A stretch of 64,000 nucleotides of DNA from Firmicutes bacterium UBA3930 (GTDB lineage Bacteria; Bacillota; Clostridia; Caldicoprobacterales; Caldicoprobacteraceae): assembly GCA_002385885.1 (NCBI GenBank), contig DGEI01000027.1:19841-83840 (forward strand). The letters run 5' to 3'. Positions 51,679 through 61,230 of this stretch are shown one piece after another (positions within the stretch are counted from its first letter, which is position 1; every line of letters begins with the position of its first letter). Made by a program: the position numbers and the translations under genes. The notes under the pieces were generated by a model that was not told the DNA's origin, searched no databases, and saw only the letters and a program-made list of their open reading frames with translations.

Positions 51679-51783
51679 ATGTATGCTTTTTGCCATTTAT
51701 TTTATGTAATAAGTGTGGTGAAAGTAAAATTTCATAAGGTGGCCTTTTGGATATATCATTTAGGTCACCCTTTTTGCAATTAA
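51679..51783 (+). CDS. Possible 34-codon leader peptide overlapping an attenuator
   Basis: An ATG at 51679 opens a frame reading MYAFCHLFYVISVVKVKFHK and ending GHPFCN-stop at 51783. Its second half lies over a hairpin, AAGGTGGCC and GGTCACCCTTTTT, that resembles an intrinsic terminator. An ORF spanning a terminator upstream of an ABC transporter is the layout of ribosome-mediated attenuators that sense translation-blocking compounds. The ribosome site is weak and the frame may be chance, so this is a hypothesis. Confidence 0.35.
   Translation: MYAFCHLFYVISVVKVKFHKVAFWIYHLGHPFCN
51743..51778 (+). terminator. Hairpin with T run (candidate attenuator) before the ABC genes
   Basis: GGTGGCC and GGTCACC pair with one mismatch around a 17-nt loop, followed by CTTTTTGC, about 150 nt upstream of the ABC ATPase gene. 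Confidence 0.5.
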
Positions 51784-51923
51784 TGCTGTTAATAAACGTA
51801 TCTGGTTTATTCAAAGGATAAAATGAAATCCGCATTTCAATAAAGATCTAATAACGATGTTCATATGTATATTGTATGTTCTCTGTAAAAAGAAAATTTG
51901 CACTGTGAATGGAGTGTGGTAAT

Positions 51924-52862
51924 GTGAAAATGGTGAAAATCGTTGAATTGACAAAGAAATATGGTGATGTAATTGCGGTTGATAATATAAGCCTGGAAAT
52001 TGATGTAGGTGAAATATTTGGCCTGTTGGGCCCTAATGGTGCAGGCAAGAGTACGACAATTAATATGATAACCGGCCTTTTGTCCATGGACAAAGGCAGT
52101 ATATGGGTAATGGGGAAAGATGCCAGGAACAGCACCAATGAAATAAAGAGAAATATAGGCATAGTACCGCAGGATGTTGGAATATATGAAGACTTAACCA
52201 GCCTTGAGAATGTCATGTTTTTCGCAAGCCTCTATGGATTAAGAGGCAGTGAACTTAAGAAGCGTGCTATAGAGGCCCTGGAATTTACCGGGCTTACTGA
52301 ACATATAAATAACTTTCCAAGAAAATTTTCTGGCGGAATGAAAAGAAGGCTTAATATTGCGTGTGCCATTGCCCACCGGCCTAAACTGATAATAATGGAT
52401 GAGCCTACTGTCGGCATAGATGCCCAGTCGCGAAAACATATACTCCAATCAGTACAGATGCTTAACGAAATGGGCAGTACCATTATTTACACCAGCCATT
52501 ACATGGAAGAGGTAGAAGAGATATGTACCAGGGTTGCAATAATGGATTACGGTAAAATAATCGCAGAAGGTACTCAGAAAGAACTTATGTCAATTATTAC
52601 CGACCAAAATTCTGTGTGGGTATCAATATCAGGAGAAGCTGACAGGATCGACAAAACAGAGCTCATGGAAATTCCCGGCGTAATCAGTGTTGAGATTGAC
52701 GATAATACAGTTAAAATAAACAATTCAAATAATATAAACAATCTTGACAGAATTATCCACTACTTTACAGAAAAGGACATACCGATTAAGAACATTGAAA
52801 ACAAAACTCCTGATTTGGAAACGGTATTTCTTACCCTTACCGGAAGAAAGCTGCGGGACTGA
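51924..52862 (+). CDS. ABC transporter ATP-binding protein (ABC-2 exporter type)
   Basis: A 312-residue ATPase with Walker A GLLGPNGAGKSTTINMI, Q-loop IGIVPQDVGIYEDLT, signature FSGGMKRRLNIACAIAHRP and Walker B LIIMDEPTVGID, then a C-terminal region typical of the DrrA-like class. It energises the two permeases encoded directly downstream. The open frame starts at ATG 51909, but GTG 51924 (or ATG 51930) is better placed behind GGAGTG. Substrate unknown; drug, lipid or peptide export are the usual roles. Confidence 0.92.
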   Translation: MKMVKIVELTKKYGDVIAVDNISLEIDVGEIFGLLGPNGAGKSTTINMITGLLSMDKGSIWVMGKDARNSTNEIKRNIGIVPQDVGIYEDLTSLENVMFFASLYGLRGSELKKRAIEALEFTGLTEHINNFPRKFSGGMKRRLNIACAIAHRPKLIIMDEPTVGIDAQSRKHILQSVQMLNEMGSTIIYTSHYMEEVEEICTRVAIMDYGKIIAEGTQKELMSIITDQNSVWVSISGEADRIDKTELMEIPGVISVEIDDNTVKINNSNNINNLDRIIHYFTEKDIPIKNIENKTPDLETVFLTLTGRKLRD

Positions 52863-52888
52863 TATCTGAATTTTGGGAGGCGTGCAAA

Positions 52889-54019
52889 ATGAAAAATATT
52901 GGCCCAGTCTTTATAAAAGAATTAAAGCATCACCTGCGTGAAAAAAAAGCAAATATAATGATGATTCTGTTTCCTATAGCTTTGATAGTGATACTGGGGG
53001 CAGCTCTTTCATCCATGTTCAATACTACAAAGATAGAACTTGATGGGGTTAAGGTTCTATATACAAACATGGGAGGTTCCCAGCTTGAGCAAGCCTTCAC
53101 CGGCTTTATAGAGCAGGCAGGCAAAATGGGTGTGATGTTTGAAGAAACCGATGACAGCAATTTGGGAATTGAAATGGTAAAGCAGGCTGATTATTCATGT
53201 TACGTGTTACTCAAAGATAATCCCCGGGTGATAAGGTTGTACAAGAATAACAGGTATAATTTTGAGGCAAACCTTGTGGAAACCCTGCTTAACGCATTTG
53301 TAGAAAGATATAATGCGATTTCCGAAATAGCCCGTGAGAATCCTGCTGCGCTGGCGGATGTTATGGATGAAACCGATAAAGAATTTTATTATATTAAATC
53401 TTTGGATGGAAAGCGAAAGCCTACTTCAACCGATTATTATTCCGTGGCTATCCTGACAATGGTGCTTATGTATTCATCCATTGCCGGGATGTCAAGCATC
53501 AGGATGGAAAAAAGTTTAAAAACCGGAAACCGGATATTGTGCAGCCCTGTCAAAAAACATGAAATACTGATAGGAAAGGTGATGGGATGCATAATGATAA
53601 CCATTTTACAGTCTTTGATGGTATTCTTGTTCAGTAAGCTTATTTTAAACGCATACTGGGGAGACAATATTGGGGTGATAATAGCTATTATTGCTTCGGA
53701 GGCAATATTGACGGTTAGTTTTGGAACATGTATTGGTTTTACAATAAAAAATGAAGGATTGTCTGTAGGGATAATCAATACGGTCATTCCTATTATTGTT
53801 ATGCTGGGCGGAGGATATGTTCCCCTGGACACAATGGGAGAATTTGTTCAGAAGCTGTCTGTAGTATCTCCAATAAAATGGACCAATCAGGCTATCTTCA
53901 GGCTAATATACAATAGCGATTTTTCATATGTACCGGTGAGTATAGCGGTGAATCTTATTATTTCGGCCTTACTCATTACGGTTTCATCTATAGTATACAG
54001 AAAGGAGGCTGTCTGGTGA
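52889..54019 (+). CDS. ABC-2 type permease
   Basis: A 376-residue membrane protein with the ABC-2 layout: one N-terminal helix (IMMILFPIALIVILGAALSS), a large extracytoplasmic loop of about 150 residues, and five helices in the C-terminal half (YYSVAILTMVLMYSSIAGMS, then LILNAYWGDNIGVIIAIIA). It lies 26 nt after the ATPase gene, with a GGGAGG site, and its stop overlaps the next permease gene. Confidence 0.9.
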   Translation: MKNIGPVFIKELKHHLREKKANIMMILFPIALIVILGAALSSMFNTTKIELDGVKVLYTNMGGSQLEQAFTGFIEQAGKMGVMFEETDDSNLGIEMVKQADYSCYVLLKDNPRVIRLYKNNRYNFEANLVETLLNAFVERYNAISEIARENPAALADVMDETDKEFYYIKSLDGKRKPTSTDYYSVAILTMVLMYSSIAGMSSIRMEKSLKTGNRILCSPVKKHEILIGKVMGCIMITILQSLMVFLFSKLILNAYWGDNIGVIIAIIASEAILTVSFGTCIGFTIKNEGLSVGIINTVIPIIVMLGGGYVPLDTMGEFVQKLSVVSPIKWTNQAIFRLIYNSDFSYVPVSIAVNLIISALLITVSSIVYRKEAVW

Positions 54020-55164
54020 TGAGAAATATTATTTTGTTGGCAGCTAATACCGTTAAGGTTACATTTAGAAAAAAATCAAACTATATAGTGTATTTTGTAT
54101 TACCTGTCCTGGGATTGGTCTTATCCATGGGAATGCATTCAGACATAGGGACAAGGTTATTAACCATTGGTATAATAAACATGGATGGCGGTGTTATATC
54201 CAATGATATAATAGATACTCTAGGCAATATGGAGGATTTTGAAGTAGTCAACACCGAATCCGCTTCTATTGACAACCTCCTTTTGGATGACAAACTGAGC
54301 TGTGCGATGATTTTCCCTGAAGATTATACGGAAAACATTATAGGCGGAAATCCGGGGAAAATTGAAATTGTTACGGTGAAAGGGAAGGATACCACCATAT
54401 GGCTGGAGAACTATATTAAAATGTATACTGAGAATATATATATGCTTGCCCGGGCATCCGGAGGTCAGAAGGAAGTATTTGACAGGCTGTATGAAGGTTA
54501 CAGAGGGCAGGCACTGCGCTTGGAAACAGCCAGGGTTGATGATCAGGCAAAAGACAGATCTATAACTCTAACGAGCCTGGGATTCCTTATAATGTTTGTT
54601 ATGATTGGAACAGGGAACACCGCTGAAATCATACTTAGGGATAAACGAAACAGGACATATTACCGGATATGTTCAGCACCTGTTAAGCCAAGGGAATATG
54701 TGTTAAGCAATGCTGTAACCAACATTGTTATCGTACTCGTACAGATATGCGCATCAATTGTTATGATGAGGTGGGTGTTCAAAATTAACACATATGTTGC
54801 TGACTGGCAAATGGTGGTTGTGCTTGGATGTTTTGGCCTTGTTGCTATAGGCTTGGGTATGGTGATAGTGGCCTTTGCCAGGTCATCATATGAGGCAGGT
54901 GCTGCTTCCACCCTGGTGATTACTCCTACGTGTATGCTGGGCGGCTGTTTCTGGTCGGCAGAGTTTATGCCTGACATAATGCAGAAAATATCCTACATTA
55001 TACCTCAACGGTGGGCACTGGATGCGGTCAAAACCTTGCAGAAGGGTGCAGCCTTTAATGATATAGCGTTAAATCTTGGTGTACTGCTGGCGTTTGCGGC
55101 TGTCTTTTTTGCCATTGCTGCATACAGGTTCAGCATAACTGAAGATGCAGGCAGGTTTATATGA
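54019..55164 (+). CDS. ABC-2 type permease
   Basis: A 381-residue permease of the same layout as its neighbour, with an N-terminal helix, a loop of about 140 residues and five C-terminal helices ending FAAVFFAIAAYRFSITEDAG. It probably forms a heterodimer with the preceding permease. ATG 54019, about 10 nt after GGAGG, is preferred over the upstream GTG 54016; it overlaps the stop of the previous gene by one base. Confidence 0.9.
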   Translation: MRNIILLAANTVKVTFRKKSNYIVYFVLPVLGLVLSMGMHSDIGTRLLTIGIINMDGGVISNDIIDTLGNMEDFEVVNTESASIDNLLLDDKLSCAMIFPEDYTENIIGGNPGKIEIVTVKGKDTTIWLENYIKMYTENIYMLARASGGQKEVFDRLYEGYRGQALRLETARVDDQAKDRSITLTSLGFLIMFVMIGTGNTAEIILRDKRNRTYYRICSAPVKPREYVLSNAVTNIVIVLVQICASIVMMRWVFKINTYVADWQMVVVLGCFGLVAIGLGMVIVAFARSSYEAGAASTLVITPTCMLGGCFWSAEFMPDIMQKISYIIPQRWALDAVKTLQKGAAFNDIALNLGVLLAFAAVFFAIAAYRFSITEDAGRFI

Positions 55165-55200
55165 TAAAAGCAAAAAACGATATAAAAAGGGGGTAATTGT

Positions 55201-56541
55201 ATGGATAAGGTGCTTTTTCCTGATAATTTCATATGGGGAGTTGCTACTGCATCCTATCAGATCGAGGGAGCGGTAAACCAGGATGGACGAGGGGAGTCCA
55301 TTTGGGACCGCTTCAGCCATACACCCGGCAAAGTTTTAAACGGGGATACCGGTGATATAGCCTGTGACCATTACAACCGTTATAAACAGGATGTGCAGCT
55401 GATGAAGGAGCTTGGTATAAGAGGATACAGGTTTTCGATAGCATGGCCCCGTATATATCCGCAAGGCAGGAGGCAGGTTAACCGGAAGGGCATAGATTTT
55501 TATAATGCACTGGTGGATGAGCTGTTGAATTACGGTATTGAACCTGCCGTTACCCTTTATCACTGGGATTTGCCGCAGGCACTTCAGGATCTGGGCGGCT
55601 GGGACAACAGGGATGTTGCTGATTATTTTGCCGATTATGCATTCAAGATGTACGATGTTTTAGGTGATCGTGTAAAGAAATGGATTACTCATAATGAACC
55701 CTGGGTGGCAGCTTTTTTAGGCAATGCACAAGGAGTACATGCTCCGGGGAATACCGATTATGCGCTTGCTGTGAGGATTAGCCATAATCTTATGTTATCT
55801 CATGCCAAAGCGGTACAGGCCTACCGTCAGTCAGGGAGCAAAAACGGTCAAATAGGTATTACTCTCAATTTGACGCCGGTTTATCCGGCTTCTGACAAAC
55901 CTGAAGATATGGAAGCTGTGCGGATTTTGGACGGAAGCCAGAATCGATGGTTTCTGGATCCCATATTTAAAGGGAAATATCCGGAGGATATACTGTCAAT
56001 ATACCAGGAAAAATATGACGCTCCATTAATAAGGGATGGGGATATGGAATATATAGCCGGTAACCCTGTGGATTTTCTTGGGATAAACTACTACACCAGG
56101 GCTGTCGTGAAAAAGGGACGGGAGGATGATATAGAATATGTGCGTCCCGAAGGTGTTTATACCGAAATGGATTGGGAAGTTTATCCGGATGGCCTTTACG
56201 ATCTTTTGGTCAGAATTGAAAAGGACTATAATAGTCCTGATATATACATTACCGAAAATGGAGCTGCATTTAAAGATGATAGAATAACAGAAGACAGGAT
56301 AGATGATCAGGACAGGCTGGATTATCTGAAAAATCATTTTGAAGCGGCATACAAAGCGATCCAGGACGGAGTAAAACTCAAAGGCTACTATGTATGGTCA
56401 TTTATGGATAATTTTGAATGGGCTTTTGGATACAGCAAGTATTTCGGAATAGTACATGTAGATTATCAGACAATGAAGAGAACTCCCAAAAAGAGCGCAT
56501 TGTGGTACCGTGAAGTGATAGAAAACAATGGGATAATATAG
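55201..56541 (+). CDS. bglA: GH1 beta-glucosidase
   Basis: Intracellular glycoside hydrolase family 1 enzyme releasing glucose from cellobiose and other beta-glucosides. 446 residues, the usual length, with the N-terminal signature FPDNFIWGVATASYQIEGA, acid/base Glu166 in WITHNEPW, nucleophile Glu352 in DIYITENGAA and the aglycone-side YVWSFMDNFEWAFGYSKYFG. No signal peptide. There is no phospho-binding motif obvious, so a true beta-glucosidase is more likely than a 6-phospho enzyme. It follows the ABC permease by 36 nt and has an AAAAAGGGGG site. Confidence 0.94.
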   Translation: MDKVLFPDNFIWGVATASYQIEGAVNQDGRGESIWDRFSHTPGKVLNGDTGDIACDHYNRYKQDVQLMKELGIRGYRFSIAWPRIYPQGRRQVNRKGIDFYNALVDELLNYGIEPAVTLYHWDLPQALQDLGGWDNRDVADYFADYAFKMYDVLGDRVKKWITHNEPWVAAFLGNAQGVHAPGNTDYALAVRISHNLMLSHAKAVQAYRQSGSKNGQIGITLNLTPVYPASDKPEDMEAVRILDGSQNRWFLDPIFKGKYPEDILSIYQEKYDAPLIRDGDMEYIAGNPVDFLGINYYTRAVVKKGREDDIEYVRPEGVYTEMDWEVYPDGLYDLLVRIEKDYNSPDIYITENGAAFKDDRITEDRIDDQDRLDYLKNHFEAAYKAIQDGVKLKGYYVWSFMDNFEWAFGYSKYFGIVHVDYQTMKRTPKKSALWYREVIENNGII

Positions 56542-56743
56542 GATCCATTGTAGATGAAGCATAATGCCTGATGCTTTTTGTAAAGGGAATCGGGAAACGC
56601 CATTTAATTTTCACAGTGAAAATGAAATGGCGTTTCATGCAATAAGGGAATCAAAAAGCGATGCATTTAACCAATAGAGATTTGTATTTTTTTGGCGAAC
56701 AAGTACGTATACTGCATGAATAGCTGGATTGGGGAAAAATTGT

Positions 56744-56772
56744 TTGCATTAAAATTTAGCTTATGGTATACT
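56744..56772 (+). promoter_or_regulatory. Sigma-A promoter of the c-di-AMP riboswitch transcript
   Basis: TTGCAT (56744-56749), a 17-nt spacer and TATACT (56767-56772), shortly upstream of the riboswitch. Confidence 0.65.
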
Positions 56773-56789
56773 CAAATTAGCTGCATAGT

Positions 56790-57003
56790 GAATTCAGCTT
56801 GTGTTATAAGCCTGCATAGGCAAACTGAATAACAGATTGTAATGGTTTTCAATCTGGAACGCTGAATTCTTTTTATAAGAAGCGGGGGAACCATTTTTGG
56901 GGTGAGTCACTTTTGGGCATAAGCCGGTACCCAAAGGTGTAGGGCCACACTCTTCGGTCCGAATCCGTCAGCTAACTCCGCAAGCGTGGTAAGGGGAGGT
57001 TGA
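56790..57003 (+). promoter_or_regulatory. c-di-AMP riboswitch (ydaO/yuaA type)
   Basis: The core carries the landmarks of this class in order: AAGCGGGGGAACCA, TTTTTGGGGTGAGTCAC, CTTCGGTCCGAATCCG, TCAGCTAACTCCGCAAGCG and AAGGGGAGG. An upstream helix can form between GAATTCAGC (56790-56798) and GCTGAATTC (56861-56869). A terminator follows. These riboswitches switch genes off when c-di-AMP binds, commonly cell-wall hydrolase, potassium or osmolyte-transport genes. Here no gene starts within about 500 nt. Confidence 0.9.
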
Positions 57004-57025
57004 TAGCTAAATCTTCTATGCCTAT

Positions 57026-57053
57026 AAGCTATGGGTCTCCCATGGCTTTTTAA
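57026..57053 (+). terminator. Terminator of the c-di-AMP riboswitch
   Basis: AAGCTATGGG / CCCATGGCTT with a TCT loop and TTTTTAATTT, about 25 nt after the aptamer. Confidence 0.75.
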
Positions 57054-57054
57054 T

Positions 57055-57559
57055 TTATCCGGTGCATCTCCGGAGACATATATAATACATGATTACTATG
57101 TTTTTGCCTGACCAAAGGCAAAGTTTGATCATTTCTTTAAACGGTTCTTGATATCGCACAACAGCGGCGATATTCAGTTATGTATTATTTTACAACACGC
57201 ACACTCTGGAGTTGGAACTGTCCTTCGCGGATGGGCAATGTGGACAGCAAAGCTGACTTACCCACCGGATTGCCATCTCCACAGGCGGAGACAGTTAACA
57301 GGGAACAGGTTATAATATATTCTGTTTCAAAGTTCTGTATTGATTTATAAAAACCGGCAAAGGTATGCAAGGTTCCGGCAGAAGGAGCATAGGAGCATAT
57401 ATTAATATGCCCTGCTGATTAGTTCATATATAAATAATACATAGTATTAGTTTATATATATGAGATAACACTTTGCAGGCCCAATGCATTGTTACCCGCA
57501 GTTTAATGTGCCGGAATACCAGGTATTTAATGCAGTAGCTTACTTCTTTTGGGAGGGGT
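57055..57559. other. Long stretch without a convincing gene
   Basis: About 505 bp between the riboswitch terminator and oppD. It holds a palindromic GATATCGC / GCGATATT hairpin near 57152 and, on the minus strand (57185-57370), a 61-codon frame ending in SALLSTLPIREGQFQLQSV that has no good start. I see no intact gene. It could be a decayed target gene of the riboswitch or a long leader with the opp promoter near its end. Confidence 0.45.
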
Positions 57560-58537
57560 ATGTTGTTGAACCATGAAATTCTTAAAGTAAACGATTTGGC
57601 TGTTCATTTTCATCTGGAAAAACGAATAATTCCGGCGGTTGACGGTGTAAGCTTTTCGGTATCTAAAGGAGAGACTTTGGGTATTGTTGGAGAATCAGGA
57701 TGCGGTAAAAGTGTAACCGCTCTTTCAATTATGAGACTGCTGCCCAGCCCGCCGGCTAAGGTAGTAAAAGGCGAGATCTTACTCAAAGGAAAAAATCTTC
57801 TTAATATATCGGATGAGGAAATGAGAAAGGTCAGGGGCAATAATATATCAATGATATTCCAGGAACCCATGACATCTCTTAATCCTGTGTTTACCATCGG
57901 GCACCAGCTTTCAGAGGTCTTCATGCAGCATCAGGATCTGTCCAAAAAAGAGGCCTTATCAAAAGCAGTTGAGATGCTTAAGCTGGTAAAAATACCGCTT
58001 CCCGAAAAACGAATAAAACAATATCCGCATCACTTAAGTGGAGGAATGAGGCAGAGGGTAATGATCGCAATGGCTTTGGCATGCAGTCCTGAACTTCTGA
58101 TAGCCGATGAACCTACCACAGCCCTTGATGTGACCATTGAAGCACAAATACTTGAGTTGATAAATGAGCTTAAAGAAAGAACGGGTTCTGCTGTTATAAT
58201 GATAACTCATGACCTGGGAGTGGTAGCCGAGGTCGCTGACAAGGTTGCCGTTATGTATGCCGGCAGAATTGTTGAGTATGCGGATGTATATACCATTTTC
58301 AACACTCCGAAACATCCCTATACAATGGGACTGCTTGAAGCTATTCCTGATATTGATATGTCCAGGGGACAAAGGCTTAAGGAGATACAAGGTTTGGTGC
58401 CATCCCCTGATGAAATAAGAGAAGGCTGCAGATTTAGAACCAGATGCGAGTACGTCAGAGGAGAATGCATGGTTGAAGAGCCGCCTTTATTTCAGGAAGG
58501 TTCCAGCCTTGTGCGCTGCTGGAACTTTGTAAAATGA
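57560..58537 (+). CDS. oppD: Oligopeptide ABC transporter ATP-binding protein OppD
   Basis: A 325-residue ATPase of the peptide/nickel class. Walker A GIVGESGCGKSVTALSI, signature HHLSGGMRQRVMIAMAL, Walker B LLIADEPTTALDVTIEAQ. The C-terminal oligopeptide domain has GCRFRTRCEYVRGEC, whose cysteines can hold an iron-sulfur cluster in this family. ATG 57560 sits only 1 nt after GGGAGGGG; TTG at 57566 is an alternative. First gene of oppDFABC. Confidence 0.92.
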   Translation: MLLNHEILKVNDLAVHFHLEKRIIPAVDGVSFSVSKGETLGIVGESGCGKSVTALSIMRLLPSPPAKVVKGEILLKGKNLLNISDEEMRKVRGNNISMIFQEPMTSLNPVFTIGHQLSEVFMQHQDLSKKEALSKAVEMLKLVKIPLPEKRIKQYPHHLSGGMRQRVMIAMALACSPELLIADEPTTALDVTIEAQILELINELKERTGSAVIMITHDLGVVAEVADKVAVMYAGRIVEYADVYTIFNTPKHPYTMGLLEAIPDIDMSRGQRLKEIQGLVPSPDEIREGCRFRTRCEYVRGECMVEEPPLFQEGSSLVRCWNFVK

Positions 58538-58605
58538 CCGGTACCGACACCGCAGGTTATAATATTGTAACTATGGAAAAGAGAGAGCAAATATAAGTTG
58601 GAGGT

Positions 58606-59577
58606 ATGGATGTGGCTGCAGAGATATTAGCGGTTAAAGGGTTAAAAAAGTATTTTACATTCAGGAGAAGCTGGCTTGGAAGAAGCCTGGAATACGTTAA
58701 AGCAGTTGACGGCATTGATTTCCATATAAATTATGGGGAAACCCTGGGCCTCGTAGGTGAAAGCGGATGCGGCAAATCCACCACAGGGCGTACTATTATA
58801 CGATTGCTGGCTCCCACTGAAGGTGAGATTTTCTTTGAGGGCCAAAATATAACCCATCTGGGCAAGAAACAGCTTAGGCAGGTTTATAAACACATGCAGC
58901 TTATCTTTCAGGATCCCTATGCTTCGTTAAGCCCGAGGATGACGGTAGGAGATGCATTAAGCGAGGTTCTATACATCCATGGGATGAAAAATGGTGTTCA
59001 ACGGAGAGAAAAAACTCAGGAACTGCTTGAAATAGTAGGTATTAGGAAGGAAGAGATGGATAAGTATCCTCATGAATTCAGCGGTGGGCAGCGTCAGAGG
59101 GTGGTTATTGCACGGGCTCTTGCTGTTAATCCCAAACTGATAATATGTGATGAGCCTGTGTCAGCGCTTGATGTGTCCATTCAGGCACAGATTATAAATC
59201 TCCTTATGGATCTTAAAAACCGTTTAAAATTGGCGTATTTATTTATATCCCATGATTTGCGGGTGGTCAGGCACGTAAGTGACAGGGTGGCTGTAATGTA
59301 TCTTGGCAAAATAGTTGAAACAGCCCCTACCGAAGAATTGTTCAGGGAACCCGCTCATCCATATTCCAAAGCATTGCTATCGGTTATACCGCTTTTAAGA
59401 CCGGGGAACGACAGAAAAAAACTGGTATTGGAAGGAGAGGTGCCCAGCCCGATCAATCCACCTTCGGGATGCAGGTTCAGAACCAGATGTAAGTATGCCG
59501 CCAATAAATGCGTTGAAAGCGAACCGGATTTAAAATGTATAGGCCGTCAGCATTTTGTAGCATGTCATTTGTATTGA
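58606..59577 (+). CDS. oppF: Oligopeptide ABC transporter ATP-binding protein OppF
   Basis: Second ATPase, 323 residues, with Walker A GLVGESGCGKSTTGRTI, signature FSGGQRQRVVIARALAV, Walker B LIICDEPVSALDVSIQAQ and the C-terminal GCRFRTRCKYAANKC. It pairs with OppD on the permease dimer. It lies 68 nt after oppD with a GGAGG site. Confidence 0.93.
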   Translation: MDVAAEILAVKGLKKYFTFRRSWLGRSLEYVKAVDGIDFHINYGETLGLVGESGCGKSTTGRTIIRLLAPTEGEIFFEGQNITHLGKKQLRQVYKHMQLIFQDPYASLSPRMTVGDALSEVLYIHGMKNGVQRREKTQELLEIVGIRKEEMDKYPHEFSGGQRQRVVIARALAVNPKLIICDEPVSALDVSIQAQIINLLMDLKNRLKLAYLFISHDLRVVRHVSDRVAVMYLGKIVETAPTEELFREPAHPYSKALLSVIPLLRPGNDRKKLVLEGEVPSPINPPSGCRFRTRCKYAANKCVESEPDLKCIGRQHFVACHLY

Positions 59578-59657
59578 AGATACAGGTAAACAGGCTTATT
59601 GGCAAAATGATATTCATTTTAAAGTATTAAGCAGGTAAAAATGAGGAGGTAGATATA

Positions 59658-61223
59658 GTGAAGGGTACACTGAGAAAGATTATGGTGATGATGCTGGTGA
59701 GTGTATTATTAGTTGGTGGTGTGGCCGGCTGTTCATTGAAAGCCGGCAGCAAAGGTGCCGGGAAAACTCTGGTTATTGGTTTTGACCGTGATGCCGAGAT
59801 TATGGATACCATAAAAACCTCATGGTATTCTGATGCGCTGATATATATACACGACAGGCTTGTAAGCAGGGACTATAATTTTGGTTATCAGCCAGGACTT
59901 GCTGAAAAATGGGATGTGTCGGAAGACGGCCTTACCTGGACATTCTATCTGAGAAAGAATGTCAAATTTCATGACGGTTCCGATTTCGACGCTGAGGATG
60001 TTAAGTGGACCATTGACACTATAAAGGATCCCGATGTTGGTTCTCCTTTTAGGGGCGATTTGGATGCAATAAAGGAAGTACAGGTAGTTGATGAACATAC
60101 AGTAGAAATTATTCTTAATTATCCGTTCCCCAATCTATTGTTTAATCTTTCCAATACCGCTGCCGGCATACACCCGGCTAATGCTTACGAAAAATACGGG
60201 GATGATTACGGGAAGAAAAAAGTGATCGGCACCGGCCCGTATAAACTGGAGGAATGGATCCAGGGGGATAAAACGGTTCTTGTAAAAAACGAGGATTACA
60301 ACTGGGGTCCTGAATGGATGTCAAACAGAGGCCCTGCCCTTATTGACAAGATAATTCTGAAAGTTGTACCTGAAGAAAGCACCAGGATAATGGAGCTTGA
60401 AGTGGGAGATATCCATATTCTCAGGAATGTTCCCGAGACTTATGTAGATCAGCTGGAGGAAAATTCCGATATAACTGTTTATAAAGAACCTGCTACAAAA
60501 CTGGGATATCTTGCCTATGCTACCGATAAGGAACCGTTTACCGATGTCAGGGTTCGCAGGGCGATTAATCATGCGTTGAATAAGGAGGAGATTATACAGT
60601 TTGTATTCCGGGGTATTGGTGAAGTGGCGTATGGTTATTTACCCTTTGCCCTTGAAGATGAGTACCTTGAAGAAAGCCGTGATCTCGATTATGAGTATGA
60701 TGTGGAAAAAGCAAAACAGCTTTTGGCCGAAGCTGGTTATCCCGACGGTTTTAAAGCAACCCTTTCTTCCGATAACTCATCAAAGAGCACCAAGCTGGCC
60801 GAAATTATCCAGAGGCAGCTTAAAGAGGTGAATATAGAAACCGAGATTCAGCTTTATGATTCTGCCAGCTATACCGATATGTTGAAAGAGGGTAAACAAG
60901 AGCTTTTTATAAGGGAATACAGCTGGCCCAATGCGGATATACTTGACTGGTTCCTGCTTTCAGAGCGGTTCCCATACCCAAACCATTCAAGATGGGTTGA
61001 TGAGAAAACCGATGATCTGATCATGAGTGCTGCCAGAAAGCCCACTTGGGAAGAAAGGGCCGAGGGATATAAAGAGGTACAGCGATATCTGATAGATCAG
61101 GCAGTATGGGCACCGATTTATGTGCCGATGCAGATTATAGCGGCACGAAAAGAGGTAAAGAACTTCAAATATCATCCTTGGATGCTGCAGTATAGCGATG
61201 GTTTTGATCTTGAAGTGGAATAA
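59658..61223 (+). CDS. oppA: Peptide-binding lipoprotein OppA
   Basis: A 521-residue substrate-binding protein (family 5). Lipoprotein signal with lipobox VAGC at about residue 26, then the class start LVIGFDRDAEIMDTIKTSW and GLTWTFYLRKNVKFHDGSDF, ending with a long lobe-2 domain. It captures peptides, or possibly another solute such as an oligosaccharide; in anaerobes of this kind some family members take cello-oligosaccharides, and a beta-glucosidase lies 3 kb upstream, so the substrate is open. Start is GTG 59658 after AGGAGG. Confidence 0.92.
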   Translation: MKGTLRKIMVMMLVSVLLVGGVAGCSLKAGSKGAGKTLVIGFDRDAEIMDTIKTSWYSDALIYIHDRLVSRDYNFGYQPGLAEKWDVSEDGLTWTFYLRKNVKFHDGSDFDAEDVKWTIDTIKDPDVGSPFRGDLDAIKEVQVVDEHTVEIILNYPFPNLLFNLSNTAAGIHPANAYEKYGDDYGKKKVIGTGPYKLEEWIQGDKTVLVKNEDYNWGPEWMSNRGPALIDKIILKVVPEESTRIMELEVGDIHILRNVPETYVDQLEENSDITVYKEPATKLGYLAYATDKEPFTDVRVRRAINHALNKEEIIQFVFRGIGEVAYGYLPFALEDEYLEESRDLDYEYDVEKAKQLLAEAGYPDGFKATLSSDNSSKSTKLAEIIQRQLKEVNIETEIQLYDSASYTDMLKEGKQELFIREYSWPNADILDWFLLSERFPYPNHSRWVDEKTDDLIMSAARKPTWEERAEGYKEVQRYLIDQAVWAPIYVPMQIIAARKEVKNFKYHPWMLQYSDGFDLEVE

Positions 61224-61230
61224 AGAAAAG

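Noticed and set aside
57185..57370. A 61-codon minus-strand frame in the gap before oppD
   Set aside because: Its C-terminal sequence looks protein-like, but there is no ribosome site and I could not identify a family, so it is mentioned only in the gap description.
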